Below are positions 16,534-24,958 of a stretch of 64,000 nucleotides of DNA, in pieces. The DNA is from Merdicola sp963557785 (GTDB lineage Bacteria > Bacillota > Clostridia > TANB77 > CAG-508), in contig CAUWBF010000006.1 of NCBI GenBank assembly GCA_963557785.1, positions 37,895 through 101,894 on the forward strand, in the 5' to 3' direction. The notes below the pieces were generated by a model. It was not told the origin of the DNA, did no database searches, and was given only the letters and a program-made list of their open reading frames with translations. The stretch's first letter is position 1. Each line of letters begins with the position of its first letter. The translations under genes were made by a program, and so were the position numbers.

Positions 16534-16806
16534 TAAATTTATTTTTGTATTATTATTTTTAATAATAGTATCTATACCGCTTGCAAAAGATTTATTATCT
16601 AAAAATCTATTTAAATTCTTTACAGTAATTCCAGTATCATTGCTAATAGCAGAAACATTAGTTGTAATATCTTCTGATATAGAATTATTAATTATATAAT
16701 TTTTTAAAGTATTCATTTCAATATTATCCTTTGTAGAACAAGAAGGACAAGTAGAATTATCTGTTGCAAAAAAACATCCACAACGCTCACATTTATTAAA
16801 ATTCAT
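16531..16806 (-). CDS. Small zinc-ribbon/helix-turn-helix protein (YvyF-like)
   Basis: 91 residues: an N-terminal zinc ribbon CERCGCFFAT...CPSC, then a helical segment VSAISNDTGITVKNLNRFLDNKSF that looks like the DNA-binding-like part of flagellar-operon protein YvyF/TIGR03826. No flagellar genes are seen here. Start ATG 16806 is set by GAGGAGGTC a few bases upstream; the frame extends six codons further. Role unknown, perhaps regulatory. Confidence 0.55.
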   Translation of the reverse strand: MNFNKCERCGCFFATDNSTCPSCSTKDNIEMNTLKNYIINNSISEDITTNVSAISNDTGITVKNLNRFLDNKSFASGIDTIIKNNNTKINL

Positions 16807-16920
16807 ATTGATAGACCTCCTCAAATTTGATGTTTACATTCTATCATAAAAATTGACAAAATAAAATATAAAACTTAAAAATATAACAAAAATTTTTTAT
16901 TAAAATTTACTAAATATCTA

Positions 16921-16950
16921 TTGACAAACTATATTAAAAAATAGTATAAT
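16921..16950 (+). promoter_or_regulatory. Strong promoter of tRNA-Leu
   Basis: Consensus TTGACA (16921-16926), 18-bp spacer, consensus TATAAT (16945-16950). The 12 bases after the -10 box, AAATTTCGTCGA, recur at the same place in the tRNA-Met promoter (51969-51980). Confidence 0.9.
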
Positions 16951-16984
16951 AAATTTCGTCGAAAGACAAAAGCCAGTTTTAATA

Positions 16985-17075
16985 TATGCAGATGTGGCGG
17001 AACTGGCAGACGCACAGGACTTAAAATCCTGCGGTTGAATAAACCGTGCCGGTTCGATTCCGGCCATCTGCACCA
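16985..17075 (+). tRNA. tRNA-Leu (anticodon UAA)
   Basis: Acceptor stem GCAGATG/CATCTGC, long variable arm (class II), anticodon stem CAGGA/TCCTG with loop CTTAAAA, T-arm GCCGG-TTCGATT-CCGGC, and an encoded CCA end. Confidence 0.95.
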
Positions 17076-17108
17076 AAACTCAGAGTAGAAATACTTTGAG
17101 TTTTTTTA
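17075..17108 (+). terminator. Terminator of tRNA-Leu
   Basis: ACTCAGAGTA / TACTTTGAGT (one G-U pair) followed by a run of seven T. Confidence 0.88.
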
Positions 17109-17267
17109 TTTAATGTTTTTTTTATAAACTATTGATTTAAAAAAATAAAAATATGTATATAATAAGATAATATGTAAAAGGAAAATATCTTAAATATTGA
17201 ATATAATTTAGTAATAGTGTAGTTAATAATGAAGTTATAAAAATAATAGAAAAAACGACAAAAAAAC

Positions 17268-17296
17268 TTGAAATATAAATTCGATTGTAGTATTAT
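17268..17296 (+). promoter_or_regulatory. Promoter of the uracil permease/phosphoribosyltransferase leader
   Basis: TTGAAA (17268-17273), 17-bp spacer, TATTAT (17291-17296). The predicted start, near 17303, leaves a short leader before the small ORF. I see nothing supported in the AT-rich 17109-17267 stretch. Confidence 0.65.
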
Positions 17297-17315
17297 TTTT
17301 AAAGGTGAGAAAAAG

Positions 17316-17414
17316 ATGAACTTAAAAACCTCAATATATATAGGAATAGGAAAACCAACAACAGCAATCCAATTGCTATTATTTGAGTTTAATAAATTAG
17401 AAGAGATTAGATAA
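17316..17414 (+). CDS. Candidate leader peptide of the uracil gene
   Basis: 32 codons (MNLKTSIYIGIGKPTTAI...) with an AAAGGTGAG ribosome binding site, placed between a good promoter and a terminator hairpin that overlaps its last codons. This is the arrangement of coupled transcription-translation attenuation. It contains an internal AGCAAT/ATTGCT hairpin. No similarity to a known leader recognised; coding status is inferred from the signals only. Confidence 0.45.
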   Translation: MNLKTSIYIGIGKPTTAIQLLLFEFNKLEEIR

Positions 17415-17440
17415 TATTTATTATTTAATCTCTTTTATTT
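17401..17440 (+). terminator. Attenuator-like terminator upstream of uraA-upp
   Basis: AAGAGATTA (17401-17409) pairs with TAATCTCTT (17426-17434), followed by a TTTTATTTTA tail. The 5' arm is inside the leader ORF, so a translating ribosome would prevent its formation. It lies 50 bases before the structural gene. Confidence 0.65.
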
Positions 17441-17486
17441 TATATATAAATGCTCATCTAAAAAATAAAGAAAGGATGTTTTGAAA

Positions 17487-19466
17487 ATGGAAGAAAAAAC
17501 TATGACTTTAGATGTTAACGAAAAACCACAAATATGGAAGTGGATTATTTTATCATTACAACACGTTTTTGCAATGTTTGGAGCAACTATATTAGTTCCA
17601 ATATTAGTAAATAGTAGTGCAGGAGCAGAAGTATTAACGATACCTGTTGCATTAGTATCTTCGGGTATAGGAACACTAATTTACATATTATGCACAAAAG
17701 GAAAATCACCAGTATATTTAGGCAGTTCATTTGCATTTATAGCACCACTAGTAGCAGCCTTTATAAAAGGAGGAACATCAGGAGCGCTAACAGGTATAGC
17801 GGTAGTAGGAATTATATATGTATTAGTTGCTATTATAATTAGATTTGCAGGTAAAGAATGGATTAATAAACTTTTACCACCAGTTGTAATAGGACCTATG
17901 ATAATGATAATAGGATTAGGTTTGGCACCAACAGCAATTTCTGAAATAGGGATATCAGCAGGAATGGCTATAGAATGGAAAAGTTTAATTGTAGCTATAG
18001 TATCATTCTTAGTTACAGCAATTATAATGACAAGAAGTAAAGGATTTTTAAGTGTAATACCATTTCTTGTAGGAATGATATCAGGATATATTGTAGCAGT
18101 TTGTTTAGGAATGATAGACTTTACACCAGTTTTAGAAGCTTCTTTCTTTAGTATGCCAAAATTTACAATTATGTTTAAAGATTATGCACCAAATTTTGGA
18201 GCAGTTCTTACAATAGCACCAATAGCATTAGTAACTATGGCAGAACATATAGGAGATCATACATCATTAAGTCAAATAATAGGAAAGAATTTACTTAAAG
18301 ATCCGGGATTAGATAGAACTTTGTTAGGAGATGGTTTAGCTACATTATTTGCTGGATTAATAGGAGGACCTGCAAATACAACTTATGGAGAAAATACTGC
18401 AGTAGTTGGAATGACTAAAGTAGCATCAGTTTGGGTTATAGGGTTAGCAGCAATTTTTGCTATAGGATTAGGATTTTTAGGAAAATTTACCGCACTAGTA
18501 TCAACCATCCCAAATGCTGTATTAGGAGGAGTAGCACTTCTTTTATATGGATTTATAGCTGTAAATGGTTTAAAAGTATTAATACAAAATCAAATAGATT
18601 TTAATAAACCTAAAAATGTTGTTGTAGCATCAAGTATGCTAGTTTTAGGATTAGGTGGAGCAGCAATATCTGTTGTAAGTGGAGATTTGTCTTTAACAAT
18701 TTCAGGAATGAGTTTAGCAGCAATAATTGGTATAATATTAAATTTGATTTTGAAAGATAATAAAAAAGAAGAAAAAATAAATAAAAATGCAGAAATTGAA
18801 AGCAAAGAAGGAGAAGAAAAAACGGATATGAAAAAGATAGACAATCAAGTAGTTCTAGAACATCCAATAGTTGAACACAAATTATCAATTTTAAGAGATA
18901 AAAAAACAGGAACAAAAGAATTTAGAGAAATCATAGGAGAGCTTTCTATGCTATTATGTTATGAAGCATTAAAAGATGTACATTTAGAAGACGTAAAAAT
19001 AGAAACACCTATTACTAAAATGAAAGCTAAGAGATTAGATGAAAATAAATTTGTATTTTTACCTATATTACGTGCTGGAACAGGTATGATAGATGGAGTA
19101 TTAAAAGTAGTACCAAATGCAAAAATAGGACATATAGGAATGTACAGAGATGAAGAAACTTTTAAGCCACATAATTATTACTATAAAGTACCAAGTGGTA
19201 TTGAAAATAAAGAAGTTATAATAATAGATCCAATGCTTGCAACAGGAGGCTCTATAATGGATACAATTTCACATTTAAAAGAGCAAAATGTAAAAAAAAT
19301 AAAGGTACTATGTATAATTGCTGCACCAGAAGGATTAGCAAAAGTACATGAGAAATATCCAGATGTAAAAATTTATTGTACTGCAGTTGATGAAAAACTA
19401 AATGAAAAAGCATATATTGTTCCAGGATTAGGAGATGCAGGCGACAGAATATTCGGAACTAAATAG
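17487..19466 (+). CDS. Uracil permease-uracil phosphoribosyltransferase fusion
   Basis: One 659-residue frame. Residues 1 to about 425 are an NCS2/UraA uracil transporter (QHVFAMFGATILVPIL; AEHIGDHTSLSQI; TTYGENTAVVGMT), with 12-14 membrane helices. A charged linker (about 425-447) leads to a full uracil phosphoribosyltransferase (448-659; HPIVEHKLSILRDKKTG, LPILRAGTGM, PRPP loop IIIDPMLATGGS, uracil loop YIVPGLGDAGDRIFGT). The normal form is two proteins. Uracil uptake and conversion to UMP may be linked. ATG 18828, weakly preceded by AAGGAG, might also give free enzyme. Confidence 0.9.
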   Translation: MEEKTMTLDVNEKPQIWKWIILSLQHVFAMFGATILVPILVNSSAGAEVLTIPVALVSSGIGTLIYILCTKGKSPVYLGSSFAFIAPLVAAFIKGGTSGALTGIAVVGIIYVLVAIIIRFAGKEWINKLLPPVVIGPMIMIIGLGLAPTAISEIGISAGMAIEWKSLIVAIVSFLVTAIIMTRSKGFLSVIPFLVGMISGYIVAVCLGMIDFTPVLEASFFSMPKFTIMFKDYAPNFGAVLTIAPIALVTMAEHIGDHTSLSQIIGKNLLKDPGLDRTLLGDGLATLFAGLIGGPANTTYGENTAVVGMTKVASVWVIGLAAIFAIGLGFLGKFTALVSTIPNAVLGGVALLLYGFIAVNGLKVLIQNQIDFNKPKNVVVASSMLVLGLGGAAISVVSGDLSLTISGMSLAAIIGIILNLILKDNKKEEKINKNAEIESKEGEEKTDMKKIDNQVVLEHPIVEHKLSILRDKKTGTKEFREIIGELSMLLCYEALKDVHLEDVKIETPITKMKAKRLDENKFVFLPILRAGTGMIDGVLKVVPNAKIGHIGMYRDEETFKPHNYYYKVPSGIENKEVIIIDPMLATGGSIMDTISHLKEQNVKKIKVLCIIAAPEGLAKVHEKYPDVKIYCTAVDEKLNEKAYIVPGLGDAGDRIFGTK

Positions 19467-19470
19467 TAAA

Positions 19471-19499
19471 TTGAAATTTTATGTAAAATATGATATAAT
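19471..19499 (+). promoter_or_regulatory. Promoter of the GC-richer orphan gene
   Basis: TTGAAA (19471-19476), 17-bp spacer, TATAAT (19494-19499), a near-consensus promoter just after the stop of the fusion gene. Confidence 0.75.
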
Positions 19500-19585
19500 A
19501 TAAAGTATACTCTGAGGTAAATATGAATCTCGCTAATACAGGAGAACAGATTTCATCAGGTAAATAATTTTTGGAGGTTCACGAT

Positions 19586-20080
19586 ATGAGCAGAATGGCA
19601 TTTATTAGGAAGATTTTTAGAGGAAAGGAGAATGAGTCAGCTAATCGGTTACAGACCAATAATGAAGTAGCTCAGGAAAAGAAACCGTTCGATTATGGAA
19701 TGCTTTCCGTGGCAATTGGATTATCCAGCAATGACTATGGTTGGAGTGAGCCGGTAGAGCTACCTAAGCATTATATCTTAAGAGACATTGATGCTTACAA
19801 AGAAAAGGTAACTGTTATGGGACTGGTATCAGCTTGGAGAGGAACTGGTCACAGCGAATGGGAATTCCTGTTAGCAGGTATCTTTATCAGTAATCTGCTG
19901 GAAGCATGGGGGGAAGGAAAGAAGGAAGTAGATATTACAACTCTGTTTGATAGAGATCTACTTGCAACTAATAACCGAGTGTTTACAAAAGAGCAGGTAA
20001 AAGAGCATATCATTAAGGTATTTACAATCGAAGATGAAGATACTGACAACATCTACTTAAGACTAAATGTAGCAGCATAG
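19586..20080 (+). CDS. Unknown protein, base composition unlike neighbours
   Basis: 164 residues, soluble, starting MSRMAFIRKIFRGKENESA, with a basic N-terminus and a mixed alpha/beta body (HYILRDIDAYKEKVTVMGLV, WRGTGHSEWEFLLAGIFISNLLEAW) and an acidic end. I recognise no family. GC content is far above the surroundings (24 of 60 bases at 19741-19800) and it uses CGG, CCG and CTG codons. Strong own promoter, TTGGAGG site and strong terminator. Start ATG 19586; a TTG five codons earlier is less likely. The same pattern as the gene at 10376 suggests recent acquisition. Confidence 0.7.
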   Translation: MSRMAFIRKIFRGKENESANRLQTNNEVAQEKKPFDYGMLSVAIGLSSNDYGWSEPVELPKHYILRDIDAYKEKVTVMGLVSAWRGTGHSEWEFLLAGIFISNLLEAWGEGKKEVDITTLFDRDLLATNNRVFTKEQVKEHIIKVFTIEDEDTDNIYLRLNVAA

Positions 20081-20130
20081 CGAAAAATTTCATATCGTTA
20101 AAAAATTTCTTTATCTATTTGAAATTTTTT

Positions 20131-20165
20131 ACTCTCACACAAAATATGTGTGAGAGTTTTTTTAG
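20131..20165 (+). terminator. Rho-independent terminator
   Basis: Perfect 11-bp stem ACTCTCACACA/TGTGTGAGAGT, loop of five, followed by seven to eight T. Confidence 0.93.
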
Positions 20166-20174
20166 TATTTTTTA

Positions 20175-20202
20175 TTGACAATATATTTTAGAATGATATA
20201 CT
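20175..20202 (+). promoter_or_regulatory. Promoter of the membrane protein pair
   Basis: TTGACA (20175-20180), 16-bp spacer, TATACT (20197-20202). Confidence 0.7.
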
Positions 20203-20229
20203 AAATATACATTTATCGGAGGAAATAAT

Positions 20230-20742
20230 ATGGAAAAAGAAATGATATCATCTGGTAAAATGACATTTAAATTTATATGGCATTTTATATTATATAGTTT
20301 AATTTTATCTATAATTACAGGATTCATATATTCATTAATATATAGTAAAATTAGTAATATAATTATTATGAATATAATAATGCTAATTTTATCCGGAATA
20401 TCAATTTTTATTGCAACTAAACTATCAATAAAAGATATATTTTCAGATAAGCAAATAAAAGAAAATGATATAAAAAAATATAAGAGAAATGTAATTATAT
20501 TTTTTATAATATGTATACTATTAACACTATTTTATTATGCACTAGTATATTCTATTACAGCAGTAAGAATAGATCAAATAGCTTCTACATTAGTAATAGC
20601 TGACAATCAAGACATTACAAGTGCAATAGATAAAATAAAGAATATGCAGTTAGTAATAACTTGTGCATCAGGAGTTATAAAAAGTTTTATATATATTGGA
20701 ATGATGAAATATCAAGATAAATATATAAATAAAAAAGACTAG
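20230..20742 (+). CDS. Four-helix membrane protein of unknown function
   Basis: 170 residues with four hydrophobic segments (about 15-37, 42-60, 88-110, 140-158) and a lysine-rich loop after the second. I do not recognise the family. ATCGGAGG precedes the ATG. A second small membrane protein follows 32 bp later and is probably co-transcribed. Confidence 0.7.
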   Translation: MEKEMISSGKMTFKFIWHFILYSLILSIITGFIYSLIYSKISNIIIMNIIMLILSGISIFIATKLSIKDIFSDKQIKENDIKKYKRNVIIFFIICILLTLFYYALVYSITAVRIDQIASTLVIADNQDITSAIDKIKNMQLVITCASGVIKSFIYIGMMKYQDKYINKKD

Positions 20743-20774
20743 AAAAGTAAATAATATGAAAAGGAGAATACAAA

Positions 20775-20984
20775 ATGAAAATTTATGATAAAGAAGTATA
20801 TAACAGACAAGAGGAAATTAGAAATGTAATAATAATTATTATATCTTTTTTAGTTGGTTTTTTTGTAGGGTATATGGCAAATACAATAACTCACACAGAG
20901 AATAATACAGTAAATATAATTAATAATTTAGCTGCTGATAATAATACAGTAAATCAAATAGAAGAAAATGATTTAGATATATAG
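20775..20984 (+). CDS. Small single-pass membrane protein, unknown
   Basis: 69 residues: a charged N-terminus, one hydrophobic helix (VIIIIISFLVGFFVGYMAN, about 18-37) and an asparagine-rich outer tail. AAAAGGAG site upstream. It follows the four-helix protein and ends just before a hairpin. No family recognised. Confidence 0.65.
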   Translation: MKIYDKEVYNRQEEIRNVIIIIISFLVGFFVGYMANTITHTENNTVNIINNLAADNNTVNQIEENDLDI

Positions 20985-20995
20985 AAAACCAAGTA

Positions 20996-21018
20996 AAGAT
21001 ATTGCAAAATATCTTTAT
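20996..21018 (+). terminator. Possible weak terminator before the pheS leader
   Basis: AAAGATATT/AATATCTTT with a GCAA loop and a short ATTTG tail; it overlaps the -35 box of the next promoter. Confidence 0.45.
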
Positions 21019-21030
21019 TTGTGATATTAT
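21002..21030 (+). promoter_or_regulatory. Promoter of the pheST T-box transcript
   Basis: TTGCAA (21002-21007), 17-bp spacer, TATTAT (21025-21030). Transcription would begin shortly before the T-box. Confidence 0.65.
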
Positions 21031-21039
21031 ATTGTACAT

Positions 21040-21292
21040 AATATTCGCCAAGGAAAAAGCAAAGTATATAATTTATAAAATATTTTAAAGAGAGATAGGT
21101 AATAGCTGAGAGCCTGTTAAATATTAAATTATAGAAATTTCACTTTTTAGGTTTATCTTTGAAATATATAGTAGAGGATAACGGTTGCTACGTTAAAGCT
21201 ATAATGAGATTAATGAAAATTAATGAAATTAGGTGGTACCACGGAAATTAAAATCCATTTCGTCCTAAATATAGGATGAATGGATTTTTTTG
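21040..21292 (+). ncRNA. T-box leader, phenylalanine-specific
   Basis: The hallmark T-box sequence AGGTGGTACCACGG is at 21231-21244, followed by a terminator hairpin (AATCCATTTCGTCCTA with TAGGATGAATGGATT, about 21252-21286) and a T-run. Stem I region carries AGAGAGATAGGT-type elements and a probable TTC (Phe) specifier near 21139-21141. Uncharged tRNA-Phe should favour the antiterminator and turn on pheST. Confidence 0.93.
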
Positions 21293-21325
21293 ATTTTATA
21301 TAAAAATGGAGAGGAGAAAGTAAGG

Positions 21326-22381
21326 ATGAGAGAACAAATTAATAAAATTAAAGAAAACTCAATTCAAGAAATTAATAATTGTACAGATTTAAAAAGTTTA
21401 AACGACTTAAGAGTAAAATACTTAGGAAAAAAAGGAGAACTTACAGCAGTATTAAGAGGAATGGGTGCACTTTCAGCAGAAGAAAGACCACTAATAGGAA
21501 GCTTAGTAAATACTGTAAGAGATGAGCTTGAAAGTTTAATACAAGAAAAAGAAAATTTATTAAGAGAAGAAGAATTAAATGAAAAATTAAAATCAGAAGT
21601 TATAGATGTAACACTTCCATCTACAAAGGTTAAAAGAGGAAGTAAACATCCAATAAATAGAATTATAGAAGAATTAGAAGACTTATTTGTTTCAATGGGA
21701 TATGATGTAGTATCAGGTCCAGAATTAGAAACAGATGAATATTGTTTTGAAAGACTAAATCTTCCTAAGGGACATCCCGCAAGAGATATGCAAGACAGCT
21801 TCTATATAACAAATGAATATTTACTAAGAACTCAAACTTCAGCAGTTCAAGCAAGAACAATGATGGCTAATAAAGAAAAGACACCAATAAGAATAGTTTG
21901 TCCAGGAAAAACATATAGAAGAGATGATGACGCAACACATTCACATCAATTTGGTCAAATAGAAGGTTTAGTAATAGATAAAAATATATCTCTTGCAGAT
22001 TTAAAAGGAACTCTAGAAATATTTGTTAAAAAAATGCTTGGAGATAATTTAAGTTTAAGATTTAGACCAAGTTATTTCCCATTCACAGAACCATCTTATG
22101 AAGTAGATGTAAGCTGCTTTAAATGTGGTGGAAAAGGATGTAATCTATGTAAACAAACAGGTTGGATAGAAATATTAGGAGCAGGAATAGTTCATCCAAA
22201 TGTTTTAAAAATGAACGGATATGATCCAGAAAAATATAGTGGATTTGCATTTGGTACAGGACTAGATAGACTTGCAATGTTTAAATATGGAATAACAGAT
22301 ATACGTTTACTTTATACTAATGATGTTAGATTCTTAAAACAATTTGATAGAAAGGATGAAGAAAATGAAATTAAGTACTAA
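21326..22381 (+). CDS. pheS: Phenylalanine-tRNA ligase alpha subunit
   Basis: 351 residues. N-terminal coiled coil (QINKIKENSIQEINNCTDL), then class II synthetase core: motif 1 (HPINRIIEELEDLFVSMGYDVVSGPE), motif 2 (PIRIVCPGKTYRRDDDATHSHQFGQIEG), motif 3 (GFAFGTGLDRLAMFKYGI). A CxxC...CxxC element is present (CFKCGGKGCNLC). ATG 21326 is set by GAGGAG nine bases upstream. Overlaps pheT by 17 bases; controlled by the T-box. Confidence 0.97.
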   Translation: MREQINKIKENSIQEINNCTDLKSLNDLRVKYLGKKGELTAVLRGMGALSAEERPLIGSLVNTVRDELESLIQEKENLLREEELNEKLKSEVIDVTLPSTKVKRGSKHPINRIIEELEDLFVSMGYDVVSGPELETDEYCFERLNLPKGHPARDMQDSFYITNEYLLRTQTSAVQARTMMANKEKTPIRIVCPGKTYRRDDDATHSHQFGQIEGLVIDKNISLADLKGTLEIFVKKMLGDNLSLRFRPSYFPFTEPSYEVDVSCFKCGGKGCNLCKQTGWIEILGAGIVHPNVLKMNGYDPEKYSGFAFGTGLDRLAMFKYGITDIRLLYTNDVRFLKQFDRKDEENEIKY

Positions 22382-24734
22382 TTTTGTAAAAGATTATATA
22401 GATATAGATGTTGATGTAAAAACATTAGCAGAAGAGATGACTAGAGTAGGAAATGAATATGATTCTGCTGAAAAATTAATAAATGCTACAAAATTAATTA
22501 TAGGTGAAGTTAAAGAGTGTGTAGAACATCCAGATTCAGATCACCTACATGTATGTAAAGTAGATATTGGAAATGAAGTATTAAATATAGTATGTGGTGC
22601 TCCAAATGTAAGAGTTGGTTTAAAAGTAATAGTTGCACAAGTAGGGGCAGAACTTCCAGGGGACTTTAAAATAAAAAAAGGAAGAATACGTGGAGTAGAC
22701 TCAGAAGGAATGATGTGTTCAATAGCAGAATTAGGATTAGAAAGTAAATTTTTAAGCTCAGCTGATAAAGATGGAATACATGAATTACCTTCAGATGCAC
22801 CAGTTGGAGGAGACCCTATAAAATTTATGCAAATGGATGATGAAGTTATAGATTTTGACTTAACAGCAAATAGAGGAGATTTGTTAAGTATTTTAGGTAT
22901 GGCTTATGAAATTGGAGCAATTTATGATAAAAAAGTAAAAGATATAGATTTAAGTCATAAAGAAAATAAAGAAGATATAAATAATTCTTTTAAAGTTAAT
23001 ATAAATACTAATAACTGTAGTATATTCTTAGCAAAAAAAGTAGAAAATGTTACAATAAAAGAAAGCCCAGCATTTATAAAAAATAGACTTATATCTTCAG
23101 GTATAAGACCAATAAATAATGTTGTAGATATTAGTAATTATGTAATGCTAGAAGTAGGGCAACCACTACACTTCTACGATTATGATAGATTAAATAACTG
23201 CTTAGAAGTAAGAATGGCAAAAGAAGGAGAAAAATTAACAACATTAGATAATATAGAAAGGGAACTATCAGATCAAGATATAGTAATGTCAGATGGCAAT
23301 AGAGCCATTGGATTAGCTGGAGTTATGGGTGGACTTGATACAGAAATAGAAGAAACAACAAAAAATATTATAATAGAATCTGCAATATTTGATCCGATAA
23401 AAGTAAGATATACTTCTAAAAAAATATTAAGAAGTGAAGCAAGTACAAGATTTGAAAAAGGATTAGATCCAAATAGAACATATATGGCAATAGAAAGAGC
23501 ATGTAATTTACTTGAAAAATATGCTGATGCAACAATAATAAGTGGTATAGTAAAATATGATAACACAGAAAAAGAAAATAAAATAATTGATGTAACTTTT
23601 GAAAATATAAATAGAATATTAGGAATAGATGTACCACAAAAAGAAGTTGAAAATGTGTTTAGAAGATTAGGATTTACATCTGAAACTAAAGGAGATGTAA
23701 TTTCAGTATCAGTTCCTAGAAGAAGATTAGATATAAATATTAAGGAAGACCTAATAGAAGAAGTTGGACGTATATATGGAGTGGATAATATTCAAGGACG
23801 ATTACCAGTAATACCAGTAAAGCCAGGTCATTATAACAAAACAATGAGAGAAATAAGAAATAAAATGATAAGCTTAGGTTTAAATGAAACACTATCATAT
23901 ATATTAGTAAATGATAAAGAAGCAAAACAATATACAAATGATGATGTAGAAGCGTTAAGATTATTAGATCCAATGACTGAAGATAGAAATACATTGAGAT
24001 ATAGTATGGTTCCATCATTATTTAAAATATATGAATATAATGTAGCTCATAATGTAAAAGATGTTTCTATATTTGAAATAGGTAAAGGATTCCACAAAAA
24101 AGATGAAGTGTATTCAGAAGAGAATAAATTAGCTTGTTTAATGACAGGAGAATATTATTTAGGATTAAATAATAAGGCACAAGTAGACTTCTATATAATA
24201 AAAGGAATAGTAGAAGAATTACTAGACTATTTAGGTTTTGGAGGAAGATATAGTTTTGTTGTAACAGACGATTTACCAAAAGAATTCCATCCAGGACAAA
24301 GTGCAAAGATATCTATAAACAATGATATTGTTGGAATAGTAGGAAAAGTACATCCTTCAAAAACAAAAGAAAATGTATTTGTTTTTGAAATTAATTTAGA
24401 TAAGATATTAGCAAAAAAAGCTGAAAAAATGAAATATAAAGAAATATCTAAATTCCCAACAGTAAATAAAGATTTAGCAATTGTTGTAGACAAAAATATA
24501 CAATCACAAGAAATACAAACTTTAATAAAAAAATCAGCAGGTTCTTTATTATCAGAGATACAAGTATTTGATGTATATAGTGGAGAAAGTATTGGAGAAA
24601 ATAAAGTAAGTATTGCATATTCATTAACATTTATGGCAAAAGATAAAACATTAACAGATGAAGAAATAAATCCAATTTTAGATAAAATCGTAATAGACCT
24701 AGGTAAGAAGATAGGAGCTGAATTAAGGAAATAA
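22365..24734 (+). CDS. pheT: Phenylalanine-tRNA ligase beta subunit
   Basis: 789 residues. Domains in order: tRNA-binding OB domain (VGEVKECVEHPDSDHLHVCKV-like), B3/B4 editing region (PPVINNVVDISNY-like IRPINNVVDISNYVMLEVGQPLHFYDYD), B5 (VPRRRLDINIKEDLIEEVGRIYG), catalytic-like core and C-terminal anticodon-binding domain (KFPTVNKDLAIVVDK). ATG 22365 has AAAGGA eight bases before it, inside the end of pheS. Confidence 0.97.
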   Translation: MKLSTNFVKDYIDIDVDVKTLAEEMTRVGNEYDSAEKLINATKLIIGEVKECVEHPDSDHLHVCKVDIGNEVLNIVCGAPNVRVGLKVIVAQVGAELPGDFKIKKGRIRGVDSEGMMCSIAELGLESKFLSSADKDGIHELPSDAPVGGDPIKFMQMDDEVIDFDLTANRGDLLSILGMAYEIGAIYDKKVKDIDLSHKENKEDINNSFKVNINTNNCSIFLAKKVENVTIKESPAFIKNRLISSGIRPINNVVDISNYVMLEVGQPLHFYDYDRLNNCLEVRMAKEGEKLTTLDNIERELSDQDIVMSDGNRAIGLAGVMGGLDTEIEETTKNIIIESAIFDPIKVRYTSKKILRSEASTRFEKGLDPNRTYMAIERACNLLEKYADATIISGIVKYDNTEKENKIIDVTFENINRILGIDVPQKEVENVFRRLGFTSETKGDVISVSVPRRRLDINIKEDLIEEVGRIYGVDNIQGRLPVIPVKPGHYNKTMREIRNKMISLGLNETLSYILVNDKEAKQYTNDDVEALRLLDPMTEDRNTLRYSMVPSLFKIYEYNVAHNVKDVSIFEIGKGFHKKDEVYSEENKLACLMTGEYYLGLNNKAQVDFYIIKGIVEELLDYLGFGGRYSFVVTDDLPKEFHPGQSAKISINNDIVGIVGKVHPSKTKENVFVFEINLDKILAKKAEKMKYKEISKFPTVNKDLAIVVDKNIQSQEIQTLIKKSAGSLLSEIQVFDVYSGESIGENKVSIAYSLTFMAKDKTLTDEEINPILDKIVIDLGKKIGAELRK

Positions 24735-24817
24735 ATCCAAAATTTAGTGCTTGAAAAAACTTAGTCTTTATGTTATAACAATTGTAGTAAATTTTATAAT
24801 TATAGGAGGATTTACAA

Positions 24818-24934
24818 ATGTCAAGAAAAAACGGAAAATCAGGAATATTAGTAAAAATAATGGCTGGAATATTAGCAGCATTAATGGTATTAAGCGTAGG
24901 TTTTACATTAATATATTGCTTAATTGGAATGTAA
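24818..24934 (+). CDS. Small membrane protein (38 residues), DUF4044-like
   Basis: MSRKNGKSGILVKIMAGILA...: a basic N-terminus followed by one hydrophobic helix, with a clear ATAGGAGGA site and correct spacing. It resembles the small DUF4044-type proteins of Firmicutes, but at this length that is only suggestive. It lies between pheT and cdaA in the same direction and is probably in the same transcript. The longer overlapping frame at 24751 lacks such signals. Confidence 0.65.
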   Translation: MSRKNGKSGILVKIMAGILAALMVLSVGFTLIYCLIGM

Positions 24935-24958
24935 TAAATTATAAATAGAGGTATATAA

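Noticed and set aside
10376..20080. A single foreign island spanning the two GC-richer genes
   Set aside because: The genes between them (cupin, glmS, HD gene, secDF, tRNA-Leu, uracil fusion) have the normal AT-rich composition, so these are two separate insertions or islands.
24751..24948. 65-codon plus-strand frame between pheT and cdaA
   Set aside because: Overlaps the better-supported 38-codon ORF at 24818, which has a proper AGGAGG site; the longer frame has a Lys/Asn/Ile-rich, implausible product.
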